Below, in pieces: positions 31,267-40,671 of a stretch of DNA of 64,000 bases (position 1 is the first letter of the stretch; every line of letters begins with the position of its first letter). This DNA is from DATKUC01 sp964553615 (GTDB taxonomy: Bacteria > Spirochaetota > Spirochaetia > DSM-27196 > DATKUC01), in the NCBI GenBank assembly GCA_964553615.1, contig CAZKMA010000011.1:26759-90758 (forward strand), in the 5' to 3' direction. The notes below the pieces were generated by a model. It did not search any database, was not told where the DNA came from, and worked only from the letters and a program-made list of their open reading frames with translations. The position numbers and the translations under genes were made by a program.

Positions 31267-31950
31267 ATGAAGGTTGTCTTGGTCGAGGATGACACAGTAC
31301 TTGCAGAGTCCACTTCACATTTCCTCTCCGCTCGCGGATTCGAGGTGAGCCGGAAAGACTGTGCCGAAAGTGCGCTCGAGGTCATCCAGCCGGGATACTT
31401 CGATGCTGCAATATTCGACGTGGTTCTTCCGGGGCAGAGCGGACTCGAGCTCGTTTCCGCCCTCCGCGCTCGCAGAATCAACGTGCCGGTCCTTTTCCTG
31501 AGTGCACTGGACAGGGTCAACGACCGGGTAAACGGCCTCTCCGCGGGTGCAGACGACTATCTGTGCAAGCCGTTTGCGCTGTCGGAACTCGAAGCGCGGA
31601 TTCGTGCACTGATCCGCCGCGCATCAATGCTGAACCGCGCCGTGGCACCGCTCCGTGCAGGTGAGATCGAAATAGACCGCGTGCACCGACAGGTGTTCCG
31701 CAGCGGACGCATGATCGATCTTCGGCCAAAAGAGTATGCAGTTCTCGAGTTCCTGTGCGAGAACGCCGGATCGGTGGTCTCGAAGACAATGCTCCTTGAG
31801 CGCGTTTGGGGCTACAGTTTCGATACCGGGACGAATATCGTGGACGTAGTCATCTCACGAATGCGGGCCAAGATCGAACGCGGATTTGGCACACAGCTCA
31901 TCCGAACCGTCTACGGCGTGGGATATGCGCTTGAGATCGTACAAACGTGA
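31267..31950 (+). CDS. OmpR/PhoB-family response regulator
   Basis: A 227-residue regulator. The receiver has acidic residues in VLVEDDTVL, the phospho-acceptor Asp in AIFDVVLPGQSG near residue 51 and the switch lysine in YLCKPFALSE. A C-terminal winged helix follows (DLRPKEYAVLEFLCENAG, then ERVWGYSFDTGTNIVDVVISRMR). The ATG at 31267 has AGGA only two bases upstream. Longer in-frame starts lie inside the promoter. The partner kinase overlaps its end by 26 bases. The target genes are not evident. The bacteriohemerythrin downstream has its own promoter. Confidence 0.92.
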   Translation: MKVVLVEDDTVLAESTSHFLSARGFEVSRKDCAESALEVIQPGYFDAAIFDVVLPGQSGLELVSALRARRINVPVLFLSALDRVNDRVNGLSAGADDYLCKPFALSELEARIRALIRRASMLNRAVAPLRAGEIEIDRVHRQVFRSGRMIDLRPKEYAVLEFLCENAGSVVSKTMLLERVWGYSFDTGTNIVDVVISRMRAKIERGFGTQLIRTVYGVGYALEIVQT

Positions 31951-33283
31951 TCTTTCCGTCCGCTTCGTTCTGATAAGCATGCTGGTCGGTGTCATCTCCC
32001 TGGCCGCAGTTTACGTAGTGCTCGACCGGGCAATTTCGCTTGGGGAGGCAACGGAAATAGAAGAAGCCGCAACCTGGCTGAGCGCTGCCGCCTCTCGCCT
32101 CGGTTCCGGACTGATCGGCGCAATTCCCCCCTCCCACATAATCCACTACCTTTGCCTGAGAGCGCCGGATGGGACCCCAACGCTCGTGCTTCAGACGCCT
32201 GAAGGAGAAGCAGCCGATCTTTCCGAACGATTCGGAGCCACCCCCCTGAGAAGAAACGGTGCCGTATGGATGAAGGACGGTCGAACTCTGCTCTTCTCCA
32301 CGAGAACACTCCCGGACGGCAGACTCTTGCAGTTTGCCATTACGAGCAAACTGAGGAATGTAGTCATTCGCTTTTTCGTTGACGCCGTTGCCGTAGTGGT
32401 TCCGCTGCTCGGTGCAATCGGCCTGGCTACCGGTTTCATGGCGTCCCGGATGTCCACCGCCCCCGTGCGGCAGATGATTGCCGAACTCGGGAGCACAACA
32501 GGCGTGGACCCCCTCTCGTTCCCGGGGCAGAACCCGGAACTCTCACAGCTTGCCCGCCTTTTGAATGGGATTGTCGAAGATCTTCGAGCCTCCACTCAGG
32601 GAGTCTTCCATTCCCTTGATCTTGTCGTACACGAGCTGCGCACACCGCTTTCCCGGATTCGCGCCCTGACAGAGCTGGCAATTGAATCGTCCAATCCCTC
32701 TCATCACACTCGCACGTCGTTTTCCAGTGCACTCGCGGAGATAGACCGGGCACTCCGGATGCTTCGCAGACTCGTCGATCTCACCGACTACGAAACCGGC
32801 ACCGTGCGCCTCGAACAGAACCGCTGCAACCTGACCGACATTGCCGCCGACCTGGTAGAGTCATACCGCTATCTCGCCGAAGAGCGTTCGATTGAACTTA
32901 CATTCACACCGGAAGGTTTGCTTCCCGTACTGGCGGACGCCGACAGGATGCGGATTGCCATGTCCAATCTCGTCGATAACGCCATCAAGTATTCCCGTGA
33001 ATTCGACCGGATAGCGGTACGGGCATTCCGTCGGGGCAACCTCGCAGTATTTGAAGTGACGGACACCGGACCCGGCATCGGACCGGAGGACATTCCCCAC
33101 GTTTTCGACCGTCTTTACCGCGGTAAAAGCTCGCGCAGCGGTACGGAAGGTATGGGACTCGGCCTTGCGCTCGTGCGGGGGATTGTGCGTGCACACGGCG
33201 GATCCTGCACGGCCGCGAGCACTCCCGAGAAGGCGACAACCTTCACCATCTCGATCCCGCTCCATCGTGATGAGGATCTTTGA
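31925..33283 (+). CDS. sensor histidine kinase partner of the OmpR-type regulator
   Basis: A 452-residue kinase with helices at about residues 14-34 and 155-178 around a short extracytoplasmic loop domain, and a HAMP-like linker. The H-box is VVHELRTPLSRIRALTE, the N-box MSNLVDNAIKYS, and the G-boxes are DTGPGIGPED and GMGLGLALVRGI. The ATG at 31925 lies within the end of the regulator gene, which indicates translational coupling. The signal is unknown. Confidence 0.92.
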   Translation: MRLRSYKRDLSVRFVLISMLVGVISLAAVYVVLDRAISLGEATEIEEAATWLSAAASRLGSGLIGAIPPSHIIHYLCLRAPDGTPTLVLQTPEGEAADLSERFGATPLRRNGAVWMKDGRTLLFSTRTLPDGRLLQFAITSKLRNVVIRFFVDAVAVVVPLLGAIGLATGFMASRMSTAPVRQMIAELGSTTGVDPLSFPGQNPELSQLARLLNGIVEDLRASTQGVFHSLDLVVHELRTPLSRIRALTELAIESSNPSHHTRTSFSSALAEIDRALRMLRRLVDLTDYETGTVRLEQNRCNLTDIAADLVESYRYLAEERSIELTFTPEGLLPVLADADRMRIAMSNLVDNAIKYSREFDRIAVRAFRRGNLAVFEVTDTGPGIGPEDIPHVFDRLYRGKSSRSGTEGMGLGLALVRGIVRAHGGSCTAASTPEKATTFTISIPLHRDEDL

Positions 33284-33302
33284 TCCGCAACGCATCTCCG
33301 TA

Positions 33303-33331
33303 TTGCAGGATGGACTATACCGAGGTATACT
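33303..33331 (+). promoter_or_regulatory. predicted promoter of the bacteriohemerythrin gene
   Basis: TTGCAG at 33303-33308 and TATACT at 33326-33331 are separated by 17 bases. The leader of about 45 bases carries an AAGGGGTGA ribosome site. Confidence 0.5.
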
Positions 33332-33383
33332 CTCTCGTCGCGCGGGACAGATCAACAGGCTAAGTTACATCAAGGGGTGAGTT

Positions 33384-33827
33384 ATGTCAGGCTTTGATTT
33401 TACACCGGACCTGAGCGTGGGAATTCCAGAGATAGATGCGCAGCACTGGGAGATAATCAGACTCCTGGACAAGCTTGACGCATTGAATGGCAATGCCGAA
33501 CACTCCGATACCTTCCCCCACATACTCAACGATCTTGTTCAACGGATAGCATCTCACTTTGCGACCGAGGAACGCTACTTTCACCAATATGCGTATGAGG
33601 ACTCAGAACCACACCGGATCGAGCACGCACGCCTCCTTGCGGAGTTGAGAAAGCTGCAGGAAGAGCTGGACGCGGGACAGCGCACAGGCTCGAAGGTTGC
33701 CCGATATCTCCGAGTCTGGCTTACGACTCACGTGCTTGTGGAAGACAGGGCATACGCGGAATTCTTTCGGGTTGCAGATGGCCGGCGAGAACCGCTGCGC
33801 AGGCGGATCGAGAATCCGATCATCTGA
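33384..33827 (+). CDS. bacteriohemerythrin
   Basis: A 147-residue four-helix-bundle protein that binds oxygen at a non-heme di-iron centre. The iron ligands appear in order: His21 in DAQHWEI, the HFATEERYFHQY helix (His and Glu), PHRIEHARL, and the final helix THVLVEDRAY (His and Asp). It begins with the typical GIPEIDAQH entry. It has its own promoter and lies between two signalling gene sets. It could sense or deliver oxygen, or protect against it, and the bo3 oxidase further on shows that oxygen is used by this organism. Confidence 0.9.
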   Translation: MSGFDFTPDLSVGIPEIDAQHWEIIRLLDKLDALNGNAEHSDTFPHILNDLVQRIASHFATEERYFHQYAYEDSEPHRIEHARLLAELRKLQEELDAGQRTGSKVARYLRVWLTTHVLVEDRAYAEFFRVADGRREPLRRRIENPII

Positions 33828-33959
33828 TCAATTGTTACATTTCGGTCAGGAAGCGAATCCACCCGATCGTTTGCGTCTCCGGTTTCGTATAATAGTTCTT
33901 TATTATTCTCAATTACACTCATCGGGATGGCAGGAGATGTCGTCACCAAGGAGATTGAG

Positions 33960-35450
33960 ATGTCCGGGGCTAATGGCAAAAACATACTGCTCGTGGAGGA
34001 CGAGGCTATCATTGCTCTCGCGGAGGCATCTCAGCTCCGGCAATTCGGTTACACCGTGTCCGTGTGCCACGACGGCAAGACGGCAATACAACGCGCTCTA
34101 TCGGATCCGACAATTGAACTTGTCCTCATGGATATCGATCTCGGAACCGGAATGGACGGCACCGACACCGCCGCAGAGATTCTCGCGCACCGGGACGTAC
34201 CGATCGTTTTCGTATCCAGTCACAGTGAACGGGACATTATTGAGCAAACCGAACGCATTTCCCCGTACGGCTATGTAACAAAGAACTCCGACTCAACAAC
34301 GATAGAGGCATCCATCCGGATGGCCCTGCGCCTCCACACGGCAAACAGGCTGCTCCGCGAAAGCGAGCAGACCGTGGAGCAGGAACGCAACAAGCTTTCG
34401 CTCGTTCTGGATAACGTTCCCGCGCAGGTTGCTCATGTCGGTGTGGACGAACGGTACCTGTATGCAAATCGGCAGTATGCAGGCCACTTCGGGACGACGC
34501 CCGAGCTCATCGTCGGCCGCACAGGACTGGAGATTGTCGGTCCGATGTTGCGTGAGGAGGTACAGGATAAGCTCGACCGGGTTTTTGCAGGTGAGACTCT
34601 CCGGTTCGAACAGCGGCGGCCGGGGAGCGACGGCACGCCGCGCACAATGCTCGTGACCTACGTTCCCGATATCCGATCCGACGGCACAGTCGCCGGTTTC
34701 TTCAGTCTGGGCGTAGATATTACCAACGACCTGTCCGGCCGCGTCGAACGGATGAATCCGGTCGCCGAGCGGTTGACCGGATGGGCGATGGAAGACGCGC
34801 AGCTGAAGACCTTTGGTGAGATCTTCAGGATCTTCGACAGCCGGACCGGAGAGCCGGCGAAAGATCCGGTGACCAATGTGTTGAACACCGGATCGGTCGT
34901 TGCCCTTGCGAACCATACGTCTCTTGTTTCCCGGAACGGACGGTCACGACAGATTGCGGATTCCGCAGCTCCCATAAGAGGTCCAGGCGGTAACGTCACA
35001 GGCACGGTCCTCGTCTTCCGGGATGTAACGGAGGAGTACGCCGTCAAGGAAGAACTTCGTCTGGGGCAGGCACGACTTCGGACCTTGTTCGACACCATAG
35101 CCGAAGGAATCGTCATCCATGAACTCGTATTGGGTAATGATGGAACGCCGATCAACCATCGGATAATAGACTGCAACCGGCAATATGAGACACTCATCGG
35201 AATTCCGCGTGCGCATGCAGTCGGAAAGCTCGCCACCGACGTGTACGGAGTTCCGGATCCGCCCATGCTCGAACAGTACGCGTCTGTGGTACGGAACGGA
35301 AAACCGAAACGCTTTTCGATCTATTTCAAGCCGATGAAACGCCGCTTCAATATCTCGTGTGCACCGTGGGGAGAAAATGGACTGGTTGCAGTCGTTTCCG
35401 ACGTCGGCGACCGCGAAACGGCCTCTGTGGACATGGGGCGGAGGTCCTGA
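33960..35450 (+). CDS. receiver-PAS signalling protein without an output domain
   Basis: A 496-residue soluble protein. The N-terminal receiver has ILLVEDEAII and the phospho-acceptor in VLMDIDLGTGMDG, where the switch lysine lies in YGYVTKNSD. Three PAS-like domains follow (LDNVPAQVAHVGVDERYLYA; a central GWAMED region; LFDTIAEGIVIHE). No kinase, cyclase or DNA-binding part is present, so it must pass its signal to a partner, most simply the hybrid kinase that starts three bases after its stop. The ATG at 33960 is chosen for AAGGAG six bases upstream, against one 33 bases earlier. A TATAAT lies at 33888-33893. Confidence 0.85.
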   Translation: MSGANGKNILLVEDEAIIALAEASQLRQFGYTVSVCHDGKTAIQRALSDPTIELVLMDIDLGTGMDGTDTAAEILAHRDVPIVFVSSHSERDIIEQTERISPYGYVTKNSDSTTIEASIRMALRLHTANRLLRESEQTVEQERNKLSLVLDNVPAQVAHVGVDERYLYANRQYAGHFGTTPELIVGRTGLEIVGPMLREEVQDKLDRVFAGETLRFEQRRPGSDGTPRTMLVTYVPDIRSDGTVAGFFSLGVDITNDLSGRVERMNPVAERLTGWAMEDAQLKTFGEIFRIFDSRTGEPAKDPVTNVLNTGSVVALANHTSLVSRNGRSRQIADSAAPIRGPGGNVTGTVLVFRDVTEEYAVKEELRLGQARLRTLFDTIAEGIVIHELVLGNDGTPINHRIIDCNRQYETLIGIPRAHAVGKLATDVYGVPDPPMLEQYASVVRNGKPKRFSIYFKPMKRRFNISCAPWGENGLVAVVSDVGDRETASVDMGRRS

Positions 35451-35452
35451 TA

Positions 35453-38116
35453 TTGAAGCGCATTCAACCCAACCTGCGAACTCAGCTTCTCGTTGTTGCC
35501 GCTCTGTCGACCATCCCTTTTCTCGGGGTAACCATCTACACCGCGAACGAGTTGCACTCCGACGTTCAAGTTCGGTTACAGACTCATGGACGGGATGCGG
35601 CCCGGACCGCAGTTATGCGGATAGACGACGTTCTCTCCGCAAGCCGGCAGATCCTGTCTCTCATGCCGGACTCTCCGAACTTCAGCAGAATGCTCTCTAT
35701 CCTGCCTCAGTTCCTGAATCTCGGGGTCCTCTCTCCGAACGGTCGCGTCCTCGCTGCAGCAGTGAAACAGCCGCCCGGGATAGGGTATGCGGGGAGGGAC
35801 TTTGTCCTCTCCTGCGTACACTCCGGCAACTTCACCGTCGGCGGGTTCCTGTTCGATCCGGTGACCGGACTGCCAGGAATTCCGCTTGCCTATCCGGCGA
35901 AAAACCGAGCAGGACAGGTTACTGCCATCTCCTTCGCAATGCTCAACCTATCGTGTATCAGTCACGGTTGGGACACTGTCCTCTCGCGGCTGCCGCCAGG
36001 GTCTCTGCTGGTTGCACTGGACAAATCGGATGACAACCTCGTATTTCGCGCGGGCGGGCACCTGACACTTTCCTCGGAAGGCCCAAACATCTTCAGCGGT
36101 CAAGCCGAAAACATCGGATCCGGCTGGTTCACCTCAGACTGGCCGGACGGGAAAACTCGCAGTTGGTACGTCCGGAGGATCAGGAACCACGCAAAAGGTC
36201 AGCCCCTCAGTCTGATCGCGGTCGGCGTGCGGCGGGACGCGGTCTTCTCCCACGCCGATATGGCGGCATTTAGGAGCCTAAGCGCAATTGCGGGGTCGGG
36301 CACGGTGCTGGTCTTTCTCGGATGGTGGATCCTCGAACGTCGGGCCGTGCGGCCGTTGCGCGGAGTACTGAACACGCTGCTCGCCCTTGGAACCGGAGAT
36401 TTCAGCGCCCGCACACGCCTCGACAGACCCGGCGGGAGCATCGGGGCGCTCATCTCTGCAGTGGATTCGACCGCCGATGCTCTGGAGAAGAACGCGGACC
36501 GGCAGGATGGGCTGATCCATAGCCTTCGGGCAAGCGAGTTGCGCTACCGGACGCTCGTTGAGATATCTGCGGACGCAATAATCCTCCTGGATGGGTCCCT
36601 CTCAATTGTTGCCGAAAACGAAGCAGCACGGAACCTGTTCTCCACTCCGGGGACGGGCTCACTTGCAGGGCGGCAGGTGACCGATCTGGTCTGCCCTGCC
36701 GTCAGGCAGATCGCCACGTACTGGCTGAAGAACCGCCTGGCCGAAACGGGACAAATCCGCGCCCTGGAGATCGATATCCAGACCAGCGCGGGTGCCTGTA
36801 TTCCCGTTGAAGTGTCGGTTTCCGGTCGTATGCTGACCGATGAACGGTCGGCAACAATTGTCGCCGTTATTCGCGATATCCGTGAACGTCACCGCGCCCA
36901 GCAGGAGAAAGCAAGCCTGCAGGAACAACTCGTTCAGTCGCAGCGGATGGAGGCAGTTGGAACTCTTGCCGGGGGCGTAGCCCATGATTTCAACAATCTG
37001 CTCACCGTGATCCGAGGCTACGTGGAGATCTCCAAGTTCGCACTCAAAGAGGACGATCCGATGCTGTCGAATCTGCGGGAAATAGATTCTGCAACCCGTC
37101 GGGCTGCGGATGTAACCAGACAGCTGCTCCTGTTCAGTCGCCGCCAGAAGATGGAGCTCACCCACCTGGATCCGAACGACCTTGCAGAAAACATGAGCAA
37201 GCTGCTTCAACGCCTCATTGGAGAAAATATCCAACTTCGCATAAGGAAAGCCGACAACTTGTGGATGGTAAAGGGCGACAGAGGAAGCCTGGAACAGGTA
37301 CTCATGAACCTGGCAGTAAATGCCCGGGATGCAATGGCGGACGGCGGAGTACTGTCTATCGCGACATCGAATTTCAGTGTCCAGGAAGCCGGACAGATGC
37401 GCGGCGGCATCCCACAGAGTTGTCGCTATGTCCGCCTGACCGTTCGTGACACCGGAGTCGGAATGACCCCGGACACTATTGATCACGCCTTCGAACCGTT
37501 CTTCACTACGAAAGACATCGGCAAGGGGACAGGACTGGGACTTTCCGTGGCCTTCGGAATTATCAAGGAACATGGCGGGTTTATCGACATCGAGAGCGTT
37601 CCAAACGAGGGGACCTCGTTCCATGTTTTTCTCCCTGCGGTGCGCGAAAAACGTGCATCCGAAACGGTTCGCGACGAACGCGGTCTTCCCGCAGGCAACG
37701 GCGAGCTCATTATGATCGTGGAAGATGATGAGTCCATCCGAACACTGACGGAAAAAGTCCTGACGGAAAACGGATACAGAGTAGAGTCTGTGGGCAATGC
37801 GGCCGAAGCGCGGCGGATGTTTCTCCAATGTGCTGACCAGCTCGCAATGATGCTCATCGACGTCAAGCTTCCCGACGGATCCGGAGCTCGACTCGCGCAC
37901 GAGTTCGCAGGCCGGCAACCTTCGGTCATCGTAACACTGACAAGTGGGTACACCGACTTCACGGCCGACACAGAGAAGACCCTGGAAAACCGTGCATTCA
38001 GATACCTTCCGAAGCCGTACAGCGCGGTCGGACTCCTCACCGAGATACAGGCTGCTCTATCCGTCCGGCAGTCACAGGTGGCGGCTCATCGCTCATTGCA
38101 GGCCGACCCGATTTAA
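35453..38116 (+). CDS. hybrid sensor histidine kinase with C-terminal receiver
   Basis: An 887-residue membrane protein. The first helix is near residues 12-32, followed by an extracytoplasmic cache-like domain, a second helix near 275-300, a HAMP region and a PAS domain. The HisKA box is LAGGVAHDFNNLLTVI. An ATPase domain (NLAVNARDAM, DTGVGMTPDT, GTGLGLSVAF) and a receiver (MIVEDDESI, MLIDVKLPDGSG, YLPKPYS) follow. No ATG precedes the conserved start. TTG at 35453 has GGAGG eight bases upstream and lies directly after the stop of the receiver-PAS gene, so the two are coupled. The AHDFNNLL box marks a class of kinases that often signal through phosphotransfer rather than one partner regulator. 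Confidence 0.9.
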   Translation: MKRIQPNLRTQLLVVAALSTIPFLGVTIYTANELHSDVQVRLQTHGRDAARTAVMRIDDVLSASRQILSLMPDSPNFSRMLSILPQFLNLGVLSPNGRVLAAAVKQPPGIGYAGRDFVLSCVHSGNFTVGGFLFDPVTGLPGIPLAYPAKNRAGQVTAISFAMLNLSCISHGWDTVLSRLPPGSLLVALDKSDDNLVFRAGGHLTLSSEGPNIFSGQAENIGSGWFTSDWPDGKTRSWYVRRIRNHAKGQPLSLIAVGVRRDAVFSHADMAAFRSLSAIAGSGTVLVFLGWWILERRAVRPLRGVLNTLLALGTGDFSARTRLDRPGGSIGALISAVDSTADALEKNADRQDGLIHSLRASELRYRTLVEISADAIILLDGSLSIVAENEAARNLFSTPGTGSLAGRQVTDLVCPAVRQIATYWLKNRLAETGQIRALEIDIQTSAGACIPVEVSVSGRMLTDERSATIVAVIRDIRERHRAQQEKASLQEQLVQSQRMEAVGTLAGGVAHDFNNLLTVIRGYVEISKFALKEDDPMLSNLREIDSATRRAADVTRQLLLFSRRQKMELTHLDPNDLAENMSKLLQRLIGENIQLRIRKADNLWMVKGDRGSLEQVLMNLAVNARDAMADGGVLSIATSNFSVQEAGQMRGGIPQSCRYVRLTVRDTGVGMTPDTIDHAFEPFFTTKDIGKGTGLGLSVAFGIIKEHGGFIDIESVPNEGTSFHVFLPAVREKRASETVRDERGLPAGNGELIMIVEDDESIRTLTEKVLTENGYRVESVGNAAEARRMFLQCADQLAMMLIDVKLPDGSGARLAHEFAGRQPSVIVTLTSGYTDFTADTEKTLENRAFRYLPKPYSAVGLLTEIQAALSVRQSQVAAHRSLQADPI

Positions 38117-38186
38117 CATAGAATATGGCCATCTCATCATTGCCTGTACCTCAAGAAGTGTGAAAGTCCAAACACGGGAGAAATGG

Positions 38187-38492
38187 ATGAAAAAAGTCTT
38201 CTATATCCTGGGACTCGTGGCGGTCGTTCTTCTGCTTGCCACGTGTGCGGCCGGCGTTAACACCCTCGTGGGTACACCGAATGTCGAAGGCACCGTTGCC
38301 GGGTTCTGGCGTGGTCTCTGGAACGGCATAATTGCGCCGGTGACTTTCGTAATATCTCTCTTTACCAGGAACGTGCAGATGTACGAAGTTCACAACAACG
38401 GCGGATGGTACAACTTCGGCTTCCTGCTGGGCGTTATCATTATTTTCGGAGGCGGAGCGAAGGGTTCCAATTCCCGGCGCTGGAGACGATAG
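38187..38492 (+). CDS. conserved small lipoprotein/membrane protein
   Basis: A 101-residue protein with an N-terminal hydrophobic segment ending in a lipobox-like LLATC near residue 20. It then has the family-like core GLWNGIIAPVTFVISLF and VQMYEVHNNGGWYNFGF, a final hydrophobic stretch and the basic end SNSRRWRR. Short proteins with a W-H/N-G-I-I-A-P and Y-E-V-x-N-x-G-W-Y pattern are widespread and uncharacterised. The ATG at 38187 has GGGAG six bases upstream. It is not obviously linked to the kinase gene 70 bases upstream. Confidence 0.75.
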   Translation: MKKVFYILGLVAVVLLLATCAAGVNTLVGTPNVEGTVAGFWRGLWNGIIAPVTFVISLFTRNVQMYEVHNNGGWYNFGFLLGVIIIFGGGAKGSNSRRWRR

Positions 38493-38537
38493 GCCGCAGC
38501 TGTTCCTGCAACACGGAAAGCGGTCTTTGCTCGCGCG

Positions 38538-39551
38538 CTACGCCATCGTGGGCAGCATTTCGAGCGTCACCGCATATTGCAGGCTCTGACCCGAGCGGAA
38601 CCGGTCGAACTCTTCTATAACGTAATCCGCCTGACGCATAACTTCGTTCCCGATACTTCCGGCAATGTGCGGAGTAAGGACTACGTTTTTCAGATCGTAC
38701 AGCGGACTACCCGCCTCCGGCGGCTCCGGATCCGTCACATCCAGGAGTGCGGTAAGATCCGGCCTGGCCGTCAGGACTTCCACGAGATCGGTCTCGCTTA
38801 CCGTTGCACCCCGACCGGTATTGATGAAAATGCCGTTTTCCGGCATTCGCTCGAGTTGTACCCGTCCGATAATTCCCACGGTCTGTGCATTGTTGGCCAG
38901 GTGATTGCTTACGATATGGCACCGACCAAAGACTGAATCAAGCTCCTCGTGAAGGACGTCGAGTTCCCTTTCCCGCTCCTTCGACATGAACGGATCGAAA
39001 ACATGAATCCGGATTCCCGCACGGCTCAAGGAGCGGATAACAAGAGTGCCGATCATCCCGGCTCCAAGCACGCCGATGTCGATGGAAAACATGCCCGGAT
39101 ACCGGTCCCGATCGAATGACGCATACGTACTCGCCCCGCGCCCGGCCCTCGCTGCTGTGAAGAACCCCTTTGCGGCAAGAGTAATTTGTGCAACCGTATA
39201 CTCGGCAACCGGAACCGCATTTGCCGCCCAGGCGGAAATAACCTGCACACCGGATTCCAGGAATGGACGGGCAAATGTCTGAACGGATCCGGCCGCATAG
39301 AACACCGCCTGAAGCGAAGGAAGATACGCCAGGTCGCGAACGGTGAGCGCAGGCATTCCCCAGGTCGAGAACAGGTAGGCGACGTCCCGGAGCTCCGGCG
39401 CACGGTCCGCCAGGTTGCGCGAGTGTATTATTCCGGGAACAGTACGGACCCGCTGTTCAATCTCGTTTCTGCGTCCGTCACCGTATACCCGTTTCACATT
39501 TCGTTCGTTGTCGCAGATGAATGCTGCCTGCCGCGCGGATGAGCTGCTCAT
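38538..39551 (-). CDS. D-isomer-specific 2-hydroxyacid dehydrogenase
   Basis: A 337-residue NAD-dependent dehydrogenase. The cofactor loop is VLGAGMIGTLVIRSL. The catalytic arginine lies in NTGRGATVSE, the glutamate in VTDPEPPEAG and the histidine in LTPHIAGS. It reduces a 2-keto acid or oxidises a D-2-hydroxy acid, with the substrate unknown. The N-terminal domain is less conserved. The ATG at 39551 is chosen because the earlier ATG at 39563 overlaps a -10 element, and a promoter (39562-39591) would start transcription four bases before 39551. No ribosome site precedes either. It follows the aldo/keto reductase on the same strand. Confidence 0.87.
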   Translation of the reverse strand: MSSSSARQAAFICDNERNVKRVYGDGRRNEIEQRVRTVPGIIHSRNLADRAPELRDVAYLFSTWGMPALTVRDLAYLPSLQAVFYAAGSVQTFARPFLESGVQVISAWAANAVPVAEYTVAQITLAAKGFFTAARAGRGASTYASFDRDRYPGMFSIDIGVLGAGMIGTLVIRSLSRAGIRIHVFDPFMSKERERELDVLHEELDSVFGRCHIVSNHLANNAQTVGIIGRVQLERMPENGIFINTGRGATVSETDLVEVLTARPDLTALLDVTDPEPPEAGSPLYDLKNVVLTPHIAGSIGNEVMRQADYVIEEFDRFRSGQSLQYAVTLEMLPTMA

Positions 39552-39561
39552 GATGGCTCGC

Positions 39562-39591
39562 ATGGTAATGGATGAATCGACGGGACGTCAA
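39562..39591 (-). promoter_or_regulatory. predicted promoter of the hydroxyacid dehydrogenase gene, near-leaderless
   Basis: On the minus strand TTGACG (39586-39591) and TACCAT (39562-39567) are 18 bases apart. Ten bases separate the -10 from the ATG at 39551. Confidence 0.45.
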
Positions 39592-39602
39592 CGTGCTCCG
39601 TT

Positions 39603-40595
39603 CTAGTCATCCCAGCCGCAAACGCGTCCATCTTCGTCCCAGAGTGCGTGCCACGAGGACGCCGAACTCCACAGAAACACTACACCCTTGATGAGTCGGC
39701 AGTTCCTGTCGGCCGCCGCAATGCGTTCCATTTCATCTTTCGTAAGCGGATCTTCGGCGACAACCCTCAGATTGCTCGAGTATTCCGCTTCGTTCACCGA
39801 AAACGGGATGGGGACCTGCCCTCTCTGGACCGCCCACTTCAGACAGACAGCCGCCGGGTGGACATCGTGGGCCCGGGCTATTTCTCTGATCTCGGGAATG
39901 TCCATCGCCGCAACGTCGCCCTCGCATCTGTCCCGTTCCGGACGAATTGGCGAACCGAGCGGGCTGAATGCGACAGGCTGGAGATCTCGGGACCGGCAAT
40001 ACTCAAAAAGCTCCGGCTGCTGAAATCCGGGATGAATCTCCATCTGATGCACTGCCGGTGGAATCCTGCAGAGCGGAAGGATGGCGTCCAGTTTCGGAAT
40101 CGTCATGTTCGACATACCGATGCTTCGAACGAGTCCGCGGTCAACGAGCCGTTCCATCTGCTCCCAGCAGACCATGTACTCTTCAGCGAAGAATGGTCGC
40201 GAATCGGCTTGTCGGGAATTCGGAGCGGCCCCCGGCGGATGATGGTTTGGAAAGGGCCAGTGAACGAGGTACAAGTCAAGGTAGTCCACCCGCAGGTCCC
40301 GCAAGGTTTTTTCGCAGGCAGTGCCGACCTGACCCGCCGCGTGCCGGTCGTTCCAGACCTTCGAGGACAGCGTGAGCTCGTCCCGCCGCAGGACTCCGGC
40401 CCGAATCTGCCGTTCCACTGCTTCACCAATCTCGACCTCGTTACCGTATGCGGCCGCGCAGTCTACATAACGATATCCCGCCTTGAGCGCGCCACCGACC
40501 GCAGCCGCCACCTCCTGCGGCGAATAACGATCGTTGCCGAAGGTTCCGAGCCCGATTGATGGTATCCCGCGGACGGAATCTGCAACTCGTTCCAT
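39603..40595 (-). CDS. aldo/keto reductase (AKR5-like)
   Basis: A 330-residue NADPH-dependent reductase starting MERVADSVRGIPSIGLGTFG. The catalytic set is Asp and Tyr in YVDCAAAYGNEVEIG, Lys in TLSSKVWN and His in YLVHWPF. The cofactor site ends near PIPFSVNEAEYSSNL. The upstream ATGs at 40604 and 40607 lie inside a -10 hexamer. The promoter predicts transcription starting at the ATG at 40595, which also starts the conserved fold. It reduces aldehydes, ketones or sugars, with the actual substrate unknown. The hydroxyacid dehydrogenase lies 51 bases downstream. Confidence 0.87.
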   Translation of the reverse strand: MERVADSVRGIPSIGLGTFGNDRYSPQEVAAAVGGALKAGYRYVDCAAAYGNEVEIGEAVERQIRAGVLRRDELTLSSKVWNDRHAAGQVGTACEKTLRDLRVDYLDLYLVHWPFPNHHPPGAAPNSRQADSRPFFAEEYMVCWEQMERLVDRGLVRSIGMSNMTIPKLDAILPLCRIPPAVHQMEIHPGFQQPELFEYCRSRDLQPVAFSPLGSPIRPERDRCEGDVAAMDIPEIREIARAHDVHPAAVCLKWAVQRGQVPIPFSVNEAEYSSNLRVVAEDPLTKDEMERIAAADRNCRLIKGVVFLWSSASSWHALWDEDGRVCGWDD

Positions 40596-40602
40596 AGACA
40601 AC

Positions 40603-40631
40603 ATCATAGTGGAGGGTCGGGACGAGAACAA
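40603..40631 (-). promoter_or_regulatory. promoter of the aldo/keto reductase gene, leaderless arrangement
   Basis: On the minus strand TTGTTC (40626-40631) and TATGAT (40603-40608) are separated by 17 bases. Seven bases separate the -10 from the ATG at 40595. No Shine-Dalgarno is present. Confidence 0.6.
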
Positions 40632-40671
40632 GCACATGCAGCCCAAGCTCAGGGCCGCATGTGCGAAGGCG

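Noticed and set aside
39560..39573. 14-base match to the 17-base repeat unit at 24609
   Set aside because: A single short copy inside a predicted promoter is not enough to call a dispersed repeat. It is only mentioned as a hint.
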